45,186 nt of DNA from Alkalimonas sp. Its GTDB lineage: Bacteria > Pseudomonadota > Gammaproteobacteria > Enterobacterales > Alteromonadaceae. The stretch spans positions 1 through 45,186 of the forward strand of contig NZ_JAFIFQ010000030.1 of the NCBI RefSeq assembly GCF_020831925.1. The letters are read 5' to 3'. This document shows positions 17,900-26,553 of the stretch, piece by piece (position 1 is the stretch's first letter; the number at the start of each line of letters is the position of its first letter). Both the position numbers and the translations under genes were made by a program. The notes under the pieces were generated by a model. It was not told the DNA's origin. It was given only the letters and a program-made list of their open reading frames with translations, and searched no databases.

Positions 17900-18891
17900 T
17901 CTGACTCCTTGTACTGCAATGGGAAGTGGCAGCTGTAAAAGTGGTGCTGCTTCCGCTCCAGTGCTGGCGTATGCACACACTCCTTTCTGGCATTGGGACA
18001 GCGAGGTCCAAGCCGACACCCAACAGGCAAATGCTGCAAGGTCGGGATGCTGCCAGGCAGTGCATAGAGTTGACTTTTCGGCACCAGTTCAGGTTGAAAC
18101 TCTGGTACACTTTTAATCAGTGCATTGGTGTATGGATGGAAAGGTTGCGCTAACAGCTTGGCGGTTTCACCGGATTCGACCAACTGGCCGCAGTACAGTA
18201 CTGATAAACGATGGGTGTAGCGGGCGATACTGTCCAGCTCATTGCTGATTAGTAAGACGGACATGCCTTTGAGCTGATTAAGACTGCTAATCAGGCGAAA
18301 TAGTTGCGCCTGAGTAGAGGCCTCAAGCGCGGTGGTAGGTTCATCAGCAATCAGCAGCTTCGGGTTTTTGGCGATGGCCATGGCGATCATCACTTTCTGG
18401 CATACCCCTTCCGACAACTGATAGGGATAGCTTTCCAGCACCGATTGGTGCTCTTTGATACCGACCTTATGCAGTAAGGCAATGGCTTTCTTACGCTTTT
18501 CCCTGGTACGATTCCACCAGCCACCTTTTAACAGCTGATTGGGGATGGACTCATGCAGTTGCTCAGCTATGAGTGCTGTTGGATCCAGGCATTTGCTCGG
18601 CTCCTGATAGATCATGGCAATGTCACGGCCGATGATTTTTCGCTGTTGATCGTAAGGGAGTTGCAGCAAGTCGACTCCACACCAGTGGAATCGATCAGCT
18701 TTGATCCGCCAGCGTTGATTAAGCACACCGACGATGGCCTTGGCAATCAGGCTTTTACCCGAACCAGATTCACCAACCAGGCCACGGATCTCTCCTTCAC
18801 GCAAGCTCAGGCTCACTCTGTCCACGGCTCGTATCAAGCCTTGGCTGGTTTCCAGCTCAAGTGTCAGATTGCGGATATCGAGAAGTAACAT
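17896..18891 (-). CDS. sapD: peptide ABC transporter ATPase SapD
   Basis: This is the second ATPase of the Sap importer. The start at 18891 (MLLLDIRNLTLELETSQG) is chosen because it follows AGGAAA and overlaps the sapC stop in TGATG; 331 residues result. The upstream in-frame extension would run through sapC. Walker A GESGSGKSL and Walker B LLIADEPTTALE are intact. The signature is LSEGVCQKV, a divergent form typical of SapD. The C-terminal oligopeptide-transporter domain has GCRLGPRCPNARKEC. The H-loop position reads ISNEL instead of ISHDL. Confidence 0.92.
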   Translation of the reverse strand: MLLLDIRNLTLELETSQGLIRAVDRVSLSLREGEIRGLVGESGSGKSLIAKAIVGVLNQRWRIKADRFHWCGVDLLQLPYDQQRKIIGRDIAMIYQEPSKCLDPTALIAEQLHESIPNQLLKGGWWNRTREKRKKAIALLHKVGIKEHQSVLESYPYQLSEGVCQKVMIAMAIAKNPKLLIADEPTTALEASTQAQLFRLISSLNQLKGMSVLLISNELDSIARYTHRLSVLYCGQLVESGETAKLLAQPFHPYTNALIKSVPEFQPELVPKSQLYALPGSIPTLQHLPVGCRLGPRCPNARKECVHTPALERKQHHFYSCHFPLQYKESE

Positions 18892-19784
18892 CAGCTTTCC
18901 TGCCGTTTGCGTACCGCGGTTCTCAAACCATCGGATACCAGATTGACGCTTAGCACCGCAATAAAAATCAGTAAACCAGGCAAGGCAATACTCCAGGGCG
19001 ATAGGTAAATCAGATCCAGTGCATCGGCTACCATCAGACCCCATTCTGCAGCGGGTGCCTGTGCTCCCAGACCTAAAAATCCCAGTGCTGCTATATCCAG
19101 TATAGCGGTGGATAACGCCATACTGAACAGGACCGTCAGTTGTTCCCAGGTATTGGGAAAAATAACGTAGCGCAAAATTTGCCAGTTGTTGGCGCCATCC
19201 AGGCGGTACGCAATGACATACTCCTGCTCCAGCTGTTGCAAGATGGTGTTGCGGACACCGTGCACAAAATGTGGCAGCAAAGCCAGCATAATGGCCCAGA
19301 TCGTGTTGATAAGACCCGGGCCAAGAATAGCCACAATAATGATGGCTAATAACAACGATGGGATGGTCAGTGCCAAGTCCAACACATGGTTGAAGGCGCT
19401 GGCACGAAAGCCTTTGCTCATGCCTGCTAGAACGCCAAGCAGAAGGCCAAGGAACATGGCTCCCAGCGCTGTGATCAATGCAATACCGAAGGTGTAACTG
19501 GCTCCTTTGATCAGTCGTGAGAGTTGATCCCGGCCTAAGTCATCGGTACCAAGTAAGTAGCGTACATCCCCCATATCATCCCAAGACGGCGGTAATAGCA
19601 AGGCATCCGGATTTTGCAAGTAGGGATCATAAGGCGTAAGCACAGGGCCAAACAGGGCAATCAGGGCAAAGAAGCCAAATAGCATCAAGCCAATGACTGC
19701 CGAGTGCTGTTGACGGAAACTGGCCCAGAGCTGACTAAGTGGTCCATGCTCTGTTTTATGATAAAGCCATTGAAATTTAGCCAT
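18891..19784 (-). CDS. sapC: peptide ABC transporter permease SapC
   Basis: This is an inner-membrane permease of the DppC/OppC class, 297 residues from the ATG at 19784 (MAKFQWLYHKTEHG). That start overlaps the sapB stop by 8 bp; a start at 19829 would lie deeper in sapB. About six membrane segments are visible, the first near residues 30-50. The family motif GTDDLGRD is present, as is the EAA-like ATPase contact loop (YRLDGANNWQILRYVIFPN). Confidence 0.92.
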   Translation of the reverse strand: MAKFQWLYHKTEHGPLSQLWASFRQQHSAVIGLMLFGFFALIALFGPVLTPYDPYLQNPDALLLPPSWDDMGDVRYLLGTDDLGRDQLSRLIKGASYTFGIALITALGAMFLGLLLGVLAGMSKGFRASAFNHVLDLALTIPSLLLAIIIVAILGPGLINTIWAIMLALLPHFVHGVRNTILQQLEQEYVIAYRLDGANNWQILRYVIFPNTWEQLTVLFSMALSTAILDIAALGFLGLGAQAPAAEWGLMVADALDLIYLSPWSIALPGLLIFIAVLSVNLVSDGLRTAVRKRQES

Positions 19785-20805
19785 TGGCTTGTTTCCTTGC
19801 CAGTGGATTAAATAGGGTATGCAACACATCCATCAGGATATTGACCAGGATCACCAAACTGGAAATTACCAGCAATCCGCCCTGAATCGCCGGGTAGTTG
19901 CGTTGACTGATGCTGTCGAGCAACCAGAGACCAATGCCTGGCCAGGAAAAAATCAATTCAGAGATCATTGCCAGCGTCACTAGGGTACTAAACTGTAGGC
20001 CAAGCTGACGCATGACTGGCAACATGGCGTTACGTAAACCGTGACGATAGAGTACCTGGCTACGGCTTAAACCTTTGGCACGCGCGGTTTTGATGTAGCT
20101 TTGTTGCCATACATTCAGCATGGCATCGCGGGTAAAGCGGATCATCACCGTAGTCGGGTAGGTCGCTAACACAAAAGCCGGTAGCCACAAGTGACGGATG
20201 GCATCCTGAAAGGCGGCTTGCCAGTATGTTTGGCCAGATAGCAAAATGTCCGGCAGCATAAAACCGGTTACAGAGGGAATTTCATACAGCACACTGATAC
20301 GGCCTGAAGTCGGAAACCAACCAAGACCGATACTGAACAGCATGATCATCAACAGGGCCCACCAGAAAATAGGCAAAGAGTAGCCAAGCAGGGCGATGGT
20401 TGAAATCACCCGCCCAGACCAGTGGCTGGCTTTAATTGCAGCCAGTAGTCCAAGTGGTACGCCTAAAACAAACGAGATCAGCAAGGCATAGGCAACCAAC
20501 TCCAGTGTGGCAGGGAATACCTGCGTAAGTTCGAACAGTACCGGTTGCTGGCTAGCCAGCGATAAGCCCCAATCTCCTTGCAAAATGCGCTGTAAAAAGG
20601 CGATGTATTGCTGCAAATAACCATCATCCAGTCGATACTGTTGCACAAGTACCGGCAGCAGTTCATCATCTGGCTGGCTGATGCCACTGAAGTTCACCAG
20701 CGGATCGCCAGGAAACAGGTGCCCTAAACTAAAAGCAAAGCAGGTCAGAGCAAAGAATACGAAAGACAGCAGGAATAATCGTCGGATCAGATAATGCCAG
20801 ATCAT
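19777..20805 (-). CDS. sapB: peptide ABC transporter permease SapB
   Basis: This is a DppB/OppB-class permease of 342 residues with an N-terminal membrane anchor (about residues 9-29) and five or so further membrane segments. The cytoplasmic coupling loop TARAKGLSRSQVLYRHGLRNAMLPV is characteristic. It pairs with SapC to form the channel. Its start overlaps the sapA stop by 4 bp, so the operon is tightly coupled. Confidence 0.93.
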   Translation of the reverse strand: MIWHYLIRRLFLLSFVFFALTCFAFSLGHLFPGDPLVNFSGISQPDDELLPVLVQQYRLDDGYLQQYIAFLQRILQGDWGLSLASQQPVLFELTQVFPATLELVAYALLISFVLGVPLGLLAAIKASHWSGRVISTIALLGYSLPIFWWALLMIMLFSIGLGWFPTSGRISVLYEIPSVTGFMLPDILLSGQTYWQAAFQDAIRHLWLPAFVLATYPTTVMIRFTRDAMLNVWQQSYIKTARAKGLSRSQVLYRHGLRNAMLPVMRQLGLQFSTLVTLAMISELIFSWPGIGLWLLDSISQRNYPAIQGGLLVISSLVILVNILMDVLHTLFNPLARKQANG

Positions 20806-22436
20806 GGCGTGTCCTTATCCGGCCGCTTAAAAGCCGTCGAAAGATCAATGCCGCCATAAGGGTTAATGCCAACGCCTTCAACCCGGTGATTCACAGCTTG
20901 AAAACGTTTGGCATGGGCCAGTGGCAGTAGGGGCAGATGTTCAGCCAGATACTGCTGGGCTGCCCAATAATAGCTACGACGAATGGTTTGATTGTCAGTG
21001 AGCAGTGCTTGCGCGATCAATGCATCAAAGGCTGGATCGCACCAGAGTGCTCGATTGGTGCCACTGTCAACGCCGTTGCAGCTAAGTAGTGGCCGAAAGA
21101 AGTTATCTGGATCGGTGTTGTCGGCATTCCAGCCCAGCAATACAGAGTCATGTTCTCCTTGCCTGAGTTGGCGGCGAAAGGCATTCCACTCCAGAGTAAC
21201 AATACTGGCACGCACCCCAATTCGAGCCAGATCGGCCTGCATCATTTCAGCCATCCGGGTGGCATTTGGGTTGTATAATCGCTGGATAGGCATAGCCCAG
21301 ATGGTCATACTAAAACCATAAGGATAGCCTGCCTCTGCTAACAAGGATCTGGCTGCTTCGGGATTGTATGGTACGGGCAGTAGGGTGGGGTTGTGGCCCC
21401 AAGAGGTTGGGGGCAATAAAGAGGTTGCTGCTTCTGCCTGATCAAAGTACACCGCTTGCAGAATAGCGTCACGATTAATGGCCATGGACAACGCCCGGCG
21501 AACTTTGCTGTTATTGAATGGCTCCTTGCTGGTGTTAAAAGCCCAGAAGCCAACATTCATGCTGGTTTGCTGTTGCACCCGCACATCGTCACGCTTGCTG
21601 ATAAGTTCTAGTTCCGCCATCCGCGGGTAAGCAATGATGTCGCACTCGTGGGTTAGCAAGCGGGCCATGCGTTTGGCGTTATTGGGTTCAATATCGATCA
21701 CCAACTGTTCCAGCTGGCTGGGCTCTCCCCAATAGCTGCCGTGACGGTAGTAGCGAATAAATACATCTTTACGGTATTCGCGAAATTTAAAAGGGCCGGT
21801 GCCGATGGGGTGCGTATCCAGCCGCTGCCGCTGGTTTTGCTCTATCAGCTGCTCTGCGTATTCGGCTGAATGGATCACGGCAAAATCGGTGGCCAGGTTG
21901 GATAAGAAAGAGCTATCGCGCTGACGCAGATAAAAGACCACCTGATCATCTGTCGGAGTGGCGATACGAACAACACGGTTGGCCCAGTCGACGGTCTGAA
22001 AATAAGGGTAATCGCCTCCGCTAACAGCATGAAAGGGATGCTCTGTCAGCATGATCCGCTCGAAGCTAAAACGAACATCGGCCGATGTTAATGGCCGGCT
22101 TGGGCTAAAGTAGTCGGTTTGATGAAACTGCACATCCGGTCTCAGATAAAAGGTGTAGCTCAGGCCATCTTCGCGACGTTCCCAATGGGTTGCCAGAGCA
22201 GGTTTGAATTCGCCGGTGTCTGGATTTATATCCAGCAAACGATCAAATAGCTGCCTGCTGGTAGCGTCAATGGTGGTGCCTGAAGTAACCAGCTGAGGAT
22301 TGAAGCTTTCCGGAGAGCCTTCACTACAGTACACAAGACCCGAGCGCACTTCGGCTGGCATATCTGGCTGGCAAGCTGCCAGCAACAAAGCAAGCAGGGC
22401 TGTTGGTAGGCTACGGCTAATCAATGGCTTCGGCAT
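20802..22436 (-). CDS. sapA: peptide-binding lipoprotein SapA
   Basis: SapA is the solute-binding component of the transporter. The 544-residue protein is a family 5 extracellular binding protein (DppA/OppA class). The signal peptide ends in the lipobox LLAAC with the acylated cysteine at residue 22, so here it is probably a lipoprotein rather than a free periplasmic protein. The C-terminal part has the family segments GWNADNTDPDNFFRPL and CDPAFD. In enterobacteria and Haemophilus Sap was linked to antimicrobial peptide resistance and polyamine or haem handling; the ligand here is unknown. The gene overlaps the end of pspF by 20 bp. Confidence 0.92.
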   Translation of the reverse strand: MPKPLISRSLPTALLALLLAACQPDMPAEVRSGLVYCSEGSPESFNPQLVTSGTTIDATSRQLFDRLLDINPDTGEFKPALATHWERREDGLSYTFYLRPDVQFHQTDYFSPSRPLTSADVRFSFERIMLTEHPFHAVSGGDYPYFQTVDWANRVVRIATPTDDQVVFYLRQRDSSFLSNLATDFAVIHSAEYAEQLIEQNQRQRLDTHPIGTGPFKFREYRKDVFIRYYRHGSYWGEPSQLEQLVIDIEPNNAKRMARLLTHECDIIAYPRMAELELISKRDDVRVQQQTSMNVGFWAFNTSKEPFNNSKVRRALSMAINRDAILQAVYFDQAEAATSLLPPTSWGHNPTLLPVPYNPEAARSLLAEAGYPYGFSMTIWAMPIQRLYNPNATRMAEMMQADLARIGVRASIVTLEWNAFRRQLRQGEHDSVLLGWNADNTDPDNFFRPLLSCNGVDSGTNRALWCDPAFDALIAQALLTDNQTIRRSYYWAAQQYLAEHLPLLPLAHAKRFQAVNHRVEGVGINPYGGIDLSTAFKRPDKDTP

Positions 22437-23538
22437 GCGAGTCCTGTTGGCTGTCCAGTAACTGGTATTTTTTCATATAGCCACGCAACTGATGATAGGT
22501 TAATCCCAGGCATTCGGCGGTTTTTTTCTGGTTGTATTGGCAGGTAGCAAGCGCCTGCTTTAGCAGGTTAATTTCAAACTGTTGTGAGACCGCTTTAAAG
22601 TCGAGCGGCTGCTCGGGGTTTAACTGAGGCAGCTCGGGCAATATCTGGCCAGTGCCGTTCATTTTCGCTGAGGATTCACTGGTCACCAGCTTACCTGATG
22701 GTTCGGCTAAAGCACCGTTCTGCCGATCCCGTGTTTTTACCCGTTGCTTTGGCCGAAATGGCGACTCAAAGGGATCAAGCAGGATCTCATGCACCGGCAC
22801 ATAAGGGTTGTTGGTGCGGTAGACGCTGCGTTCCACCACATTTTTCAGTTCCCGCACATTACCTGGCCAGTGGTAATCCAGCAGGGTTCTTTTGGCTTTG
22901 TCGCTGAAGCCACTGAACAGTTCGAACTCCAGTTCGCGGGCCATATTGATGGCAAAGTGCTCAGCCAGCAGCAGAATATCTTCACGCCGCTCGCGCATCG
23001 GCGGCAAGGTGATGACATCAAAAGCCAGCCGGTCCAACAAATCGGCACGAAATTCGCCTTGTTCAGCCAGGGCTGGTAAGTCTTCGTTGGTGGCGCAAAT
23101 TAGCCGTACATCCACTTTCACCGAGCGGCTACCACCGACCCGCTCAAACTCGCCGTATTCAATCACCCGCAGCAGTTTTTCCTGCACCAGACTTGGAGTG
23201 TTAGCCAGCTCATCCAAAAATAAAGTACCACCGTTGGCTCGCTCAAAGCGGCCTTCATGTCGCTTGCTGGCACCAGTAAAAGCCCCGGCTTCATGACCGA
23301 ACAACTCACTTTCCAGCAGGTTTTCGTTCAGGGCAGCACAGTTCAGTGTCAGGTAGTTTTGATCCCAGCGTTGAGATAAAAAATGCAAGCGGGCAGCTAT
23401 CAGTTCTTTGCCGGTACCGCGTTCGCCAATAATAAGCACCGGCTTGTTCAGCGGCGCGGCTTGCGATACTTGCTCCAGCACAGTCAGAAAGCTGTTGGAC
23501 TGGCCGATCAGATTATCTTGTTGTTGTGTTCTGCTCAT
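22417..23538 (-). CDS. pspF: psp operon activator PspF
   Basis: PspF is a sigma-54 enhancer-binding protein that activates pspA and is held inactive by PspA. It lacks a receiver domain and begins almost at once with the AAA+ module: Walker A GERGTGKE, the sigma-54-contacting GAFTGA loop (ESELFGHEAGAFTGASKR), then LFLDELA. A C-terminal Fis-type helix-turn-helix ends the protein (KKTAECLGLTYHQLRGYMKKY). At 373 residues it is longer than the roughly 325 of E. coli PspF; the extra residues are a low-complexity linker at about 250-310. The neighbourhood pspF-sapA and divergent pspA matches enterobacteria. Confidence 0.93.
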   Translation of the reverse strand: MSRTQQQDNLIGQSNSFLTVLEQVSQAAPLNKPVLIIGERGTGKELIAARLHFLSQRWDQNYLTLNCAALNENLLESELFGHEAGAFTGASKRHEGRFERANGGTLFLDELANTPSLVQEKLLRVIEYGEFERVGGSRSVKVDVRLICATNEDLPALAEQGEFRADLLDRLAFDVITLPPMRERREDILLLAEHFAINMARELEFELFSGFSDKAKRTLLDYHWPGNVRELKNVVERSVYRTNNPYVPVHEILLDPFESPFRPKQRVKTRDRQNGALAEPSGKLVTSESSAKMNGTGQILPELPQLNPEQPLDFKAVSQQFEINLLKQALATCQYNQKKTAECLGLTYHQLRGYMKKYQLLDSQQDSHAEAID

Positions 23539-23579
23539 CGGGTAACTTTAGTGAAAATGACCAAATAATAGTGTATTTC

Positions 23580-23585
23580 ATTATA
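23580..23585 (-). promoter_or_regulatory. -10 element of pspF promoter
   Basis: On the minus strand TATAAT occurs 42 bp before the pspF start. A -35 is weak (CAGAAA at 17 bp). Constitutive low-level sigma-70 expression of pspF is known in E. coli. Confidence 0.35.
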
Positions 23586-23656
23586 GTGCCTAGCCATAGT
23601 TCTTTCTGCTTAATTTATTTTTTTAATAAATTCAATGATTAATGGCTCTGGAAAAG

Positions 23657-23673
23657 TTGGCAAGGAATGTGAA
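23657..23673 (+). promoter_or_regulatory. candidate sigma-54 promoter of pspABC
   Basis: TTGGCAAGGAATGTGAA matches the -24 half (TGGCA) well and the -12 half (TTGCA) partly, with C to A at the key position. It is 42 bp before the pspA ATG and downstream of the PspF gene, as in known psp loci. Confidence 0.45.
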
Positions 23674-23714
23674 TGTACTCTGTTGTATCCCGACCAATTG
23701 AAGAGGTAACTAAG

Positions 23715-24392
23715 ATGGGTATTTTCAGTCGCTTTACAGACATTATCAACTCAAATTTGAATTCACTGCTGGATAAAGCCGAAGATCCGGAAAAAATGGT
23801 GCGGTTGATCATTCAGGAGATGGAAGACACCCTGGTAGAAGTGCGTTCATCCTCTGCCAAGACCATTGCCGAGAAAAAAGATCTGCAACGGGCGCTGAAT
23901 CGCCTGAATGATGAAGTGGCCGATTGGCAGAGCAAAGCCGAGCTGGCATTATCAAAAGAGCGGGAAGATTTAGCCCGCGCCGCTCTGGTCGAGCGGGAAA
24001 AAGCCGCTGAGCAAGTCAATGCGGTGGAAACGGATATTGCCCACTTAGATGAGCACATCAATAAGTTGCAGCATGAAGTAGCGCAATTGCAAGAAAAGTT
24101 GGCGGATGCCAAAGCCCGGCAGAAGTCGATGCTGATGCGGCAAAAAACCGTGGCCAGTCGCTTGGATGTGAAAAAGACACTGCATAGCGAAAAGTTGAAC
24201 GATGCGATGCATAAGTTCGAGCGTTATGAGCAGAAAATTGATTCGATGGAGGCGCAGGTCGAATCCTACGATCTGGGTAAGAAAACCCTGAAAGATGAGT
24301 TTGCTGAGTTAGCCGCGCAGGATAAAATTGACAATGAACTGGCAGCATTAAAAGCGAAAGTTGTCAGCAAAAAAGACAGCAAAGCAGACTAA
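23715..24392 (+). CDS. pspA: phage shock protein A
   Basis: PspA binds the inner membrane under envelope stress and inhibits PspF when free. The ATG at 23715 (MGIFSRFTDIINSNLNSLLD) follows AGAGGTAAC and is the family start; 225 residues result. It has the N-terminal amphipathic helix and then nearly continuous coiled coil to about residue 210, the PspA/IM30 (ESCRT-III-like) layout. It is the first gene of pspABC. Confidence 0.95.
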   Translation: MGIFSRFTDIINSNLNSLLDKAEDPEKMVRLIIQEMEDTLVEVRSSSAKTIAEKKDLQRALNRLNDEVADWQSKAELALSKEREDLARAALVEREKAAEQVNAVETDIAHLDEHINKLQHEVAQLQEKLADAKARQKSMLMRQKTVASRLDVKKTLHSEKLNDAMHKFERYEQKIDSMEAQVESYDLGKKTLKDEFAELAAQDKIDNELAALKAKVVSKKDSKAD

Positions 24393-24419
24393 GCGGACCA
24401 AGCAGACTAGGAGCTAGCT

Positions 24420-24656
24420 ATGGGAATTCAGGAAATGATTTTTGTGCCGATGATCTTATTTATGATCTTTGTGGCACCGCTATGGGTGATTATGCACTAC
24501 CGTAGCAAAAACAAGATTGGTCAGGGACTGACCGATCAGGAGCTTGGCCAACTCAATGAGCTGGCGCGTAAAGCCGATAAAATGGCTGAGCGTATTAAAA
24601 CGCTGGAGGCGATTTTGGATGCCGAAAGCCCTCGTTGGAGACAACGTCATGACTAA
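24420..24656 (+). CDS. pspB: phage shock protein B
   Basis: This 78-residue inner-membrane protein has one membrane segment (about residues 6-25) and a cytoplasmic coiled coil (about 38-68). With PspC it senses envelope stress and recruits PspA, relieving PspF. The ending ESPRWRQR is close to enterobacterial PspB. It overlaps pspC by 8 bp. Confidence 0.93.
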   Translation: MGIQEMIFVPMILFMIFVAPLWVIMHYRSKNKIGQGLTDQELGQLNELARKADKMAERIKTLEAILDAESPRWRQRHD

Positions 24657-25059
24657 GCCACGTAAACCGCTGCTGCGTGATGATCGCAATGGCAAAATTG
24701 CTGGGGTCTGTGCCGGTGTCGCCGATTACTTTGGCATTGAAAACTGGCTGGTACGAATCATTACCCTGGCAGCTTTATTTCTTGGTATGGGTAGCTTTGT
24801 GCTGGTGCTTTATTTTGCTGCCTGGGTGGTCTTGGAGAAGAAGTCCAAGTACGAGGCCAGCCATGGCAGCATTGAGCAGGACAGAGATGAAGACAGTGTC
24901 GAGGTAAAAACCCAGGTTTGGCAAAAGGGCGAGCCTCCAAAGCAAGCCTTGCAGCATTTGAACCATAAATTCACCAGCCTGGAGCTGCGGCTGCGGGACA
25001 TCGAGCGTCATGTGACCTCGAGCACCTTTCAACTGAACCGAGAGTTCAACAACTTGTGA
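24649..25059 (+). CDS. pspC: phage shock protein C
   Basis: PspC is the membrane partner of PspB. The start is the ATG at 24649 (MTKPRKPLLRDDRNGKIAGV) giving 136 residues; a longer in-frame reading from 24544 would run through pspB. The PspC domain shows GKIAGVCAGVADYFGIENWLVR followed by a membrane segment (about 37-60). The C-terminal cytoplasmic tail contains a short coiled coil (LNHKFTSLELRLRDIERHV). No pspD or pspE follows. Confidence 0.93.
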   Translation: MTKPRKPLLRDDRNGKIAGVCAGVADYFGIENWLVRIITLAALFLGMGSFVLVLYFAAWVVLEKKSKYEASHGSIEQDRDEDSVEVKTQVWQKGEPPKQALQHLNHKFTSLELRLRDIERHVTSSTFQLNREFNNL

Positions 25060-25189
25060 ACTTTGGTTGACACTTCGCCACAGGCTTGCCTGGTCATCCG
25101 GACAGCAAGCCGTCTGGCTTGCTTCCAATCGCTTTAAATTCTGCTATCTGTAGTGCATTCATCCCTTAGCAGAATAACGAACGGATCGT

Positions 25190-26395
25190 ATGCACAGCGC
25201 TTTTAAATCCCCTGCCACTTTATGCATTCATGCAGGCAAAACACGCAATGAACATGGCAGCTTAGCTACCCCTCTGTATCAAAGCTCTACCTTTATTTTT
25301 GACAGTGCCGAGCAAGGTGCGGCCCGTTTTGCCGGCGAAGAAGCGGGCTATATCTACACCCGACTGGGTAATCCGACCACCCGCGAGCTGGAACTAAAAA
25401 TTGCCGCGCTGGAAGGCATGGAGGATGGCGCCGCCACGGCCACAGGTATGGCTGCGGTATCCGCTGCCACTCTGACCTTTTTGCAGCAGGGCGATCACAT
25501 GATCTGCAGCAAAGCCATTTATGGCTGCAGTTTCGCCTTGTTTAGCCATCAGTTTGCCCGCTATGGTATTGAGGTCAGTTTTGTGGATATGACGGATCAT
25601 GCCGCAGTGCAGGCTGCACTTCGACCCAACACTAAGTTGCTGTTTGCCGAAACACCCATTAACCCCAATCTGGTGGTGTTGGATCTGGCTTTCTTAGGTG
25701 ACTTTGCCCGCACGCATGGTTTGCTATCGGTGATTGACAATACGTTTTTAACGCCCTTGTTGCAGCGCCCGGCCGAGTTTGGTATCGATATTGTGATCCA
25801 CAGTGCTACCAAGTACCTGAATGGCCATGGCGATGTGGTGGCAGGCCTGGTGGTGGGTCGTAGCGCCTTGATCCATCAAATCAAAATGACCACTTTAAAA
25901 GACATTGGCGGCACCATCAGCCCGCACGATGCCTGGCTGATCATTCGTGGCATGAAAACGCTGGCGGTACGGATGGAGCGCCACTGCCAGAATGCGCAGC
26001 GGGTGGCGGAGTTTTTACAGCAGCATCCGGCGATTGCGACCGTCTATTACCCAGGTTTGTCTGAGCATCCAGGCCATCGTTTTCTTGGTACACAGATGAA
26101 AGCCGCAGGTGGTGTGCTGGCATTTGAGCTGCATGGCAGCCTTGAAGATGGCCGCTACTTTATCAATCAATGCCAGCTGCTCAGTCTGGCCGTCAGCCTT
26201 GGTGATGCCGAGTCGCTTATTCAGCATCCTGCTTCGATGACACACAGTCCCTACACAGCCGAAGAGCGTGCCATGGCGGGTATCAGCGATGGTCTTATCC
26301 GGGTATCGGTTGGGCTGGAGCAAGTGGAAGATATTGTTGCTGATCTGGCTCAGGCGCTGGCCGCCATGCAGTCGCAGCAAGCCCGTTCAGCCTGA
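25190..26395 (+). CDS. megL: methionine gamma-lyase
   Basis: This PLP-dependent Cys/Met-metabolism enzyme has 401 residues. Methionine gamma-lyase splits methionine to methanethiol, ammonia and 2-oxobutyrate. The PLP lysine is K208 in SATKYLNGHGD. The active-site cysteine that distinguishes methionine gamma-lyase from cystathionine gamma-lyase/synthase is present as C113 in YGCSFALF. Cystathionine gamma-lyase remains the main alternative. It is a single gene, separated from pspC by 130 bp. Confidence 0.85.
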   Translation: MHSAFKSPATLCIHAGKTRNEHGSLATPLYQSSTFIFDSAEQGAARFAGEEAGYIYTRLGNPTTRELELKIAALEGMEDGAATATGMAAVSAATLTFLQQGDHMICSKAIYGCSFALFSHQFARYGIEVSFVDMTDHAAVQAALRPNTKLLFAETPINPNLVVLDLAFLGDFARTHGLLSVIDNTFLTPLLQRPAEFGIDIVIHSATKYLNGHGDVVAGLVVGRSALIHQIKMTTLKDIGGTISPHDAWLIIRGMKTLAVRMERHCQNAQRVAEFLQQHPAIATVYYPGLSEHPGHRFLGTQMKAAGGVLAFELHGSLEDGRYFINQCQLLSLAVSLGDAESLIQHPASMTHSPYTAEERAMAGISDGLIRVSVGLEQVEDIVADLAQALAAMQSQQARSA

Positions 26396-26421
26396 TCTCA
26401 GGCCGCTTACCACGCACCTGT

Positions 26422-26439
26422 TGTAATTTATTCTTTACG
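26422..26439. promoter_or_regulatory. TyrR box upstream of phhA
   Basis: TGTAATTTATTCTTTACG fits the TyrR consensus TGTAAA-N6-TTTACA with two mismatches. It is centred about 75 bp before the predicted phhA transcription start, a position typical for activation. A tyrR gene lies 5 kb away. Confidence 0.65.
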
Positions 26440-26470
26440 GCCAGCCGCACGCTAAGTTGCGCTGGCCCGA

Positions 26471-26499
26471 TTAACAGCCGAACCCATTTCGACTAGTAT
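26471..26499 (+). promoter_or_regulatory. sigma-70 promoter of phhAB
   Basis: TTAACA (26471-26476), 17-bp spacer and TAGTAT (26494-26499) lie about 55 bp before the phhA ATG. Confidence 0.5.
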
Positions 26500-26553
26500 C
26501 GGTCACAGCTACAAGGGCTGGTCCCAAATCAGAATATAAGCAACAGGGTATCT

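Noticed and set aside
17900-18019. Upstream extension of sapF
   Set aside because: It runs through the end of sapD; the ATG at 17899 has a perfect AAGGAG and the usual ATGA coupling.
20802-22436. DppA/OppA dipeptide transporter operon instead of Sap
   Set aside because: Gene order next to pspF and the SapD-type signature LSEGVCQKV favour Sap.
24544-24648. Upstream extension of pspC
   Set aside because: It lies wholly inside pspB in another frame and is unlike any PspC N-terminus.
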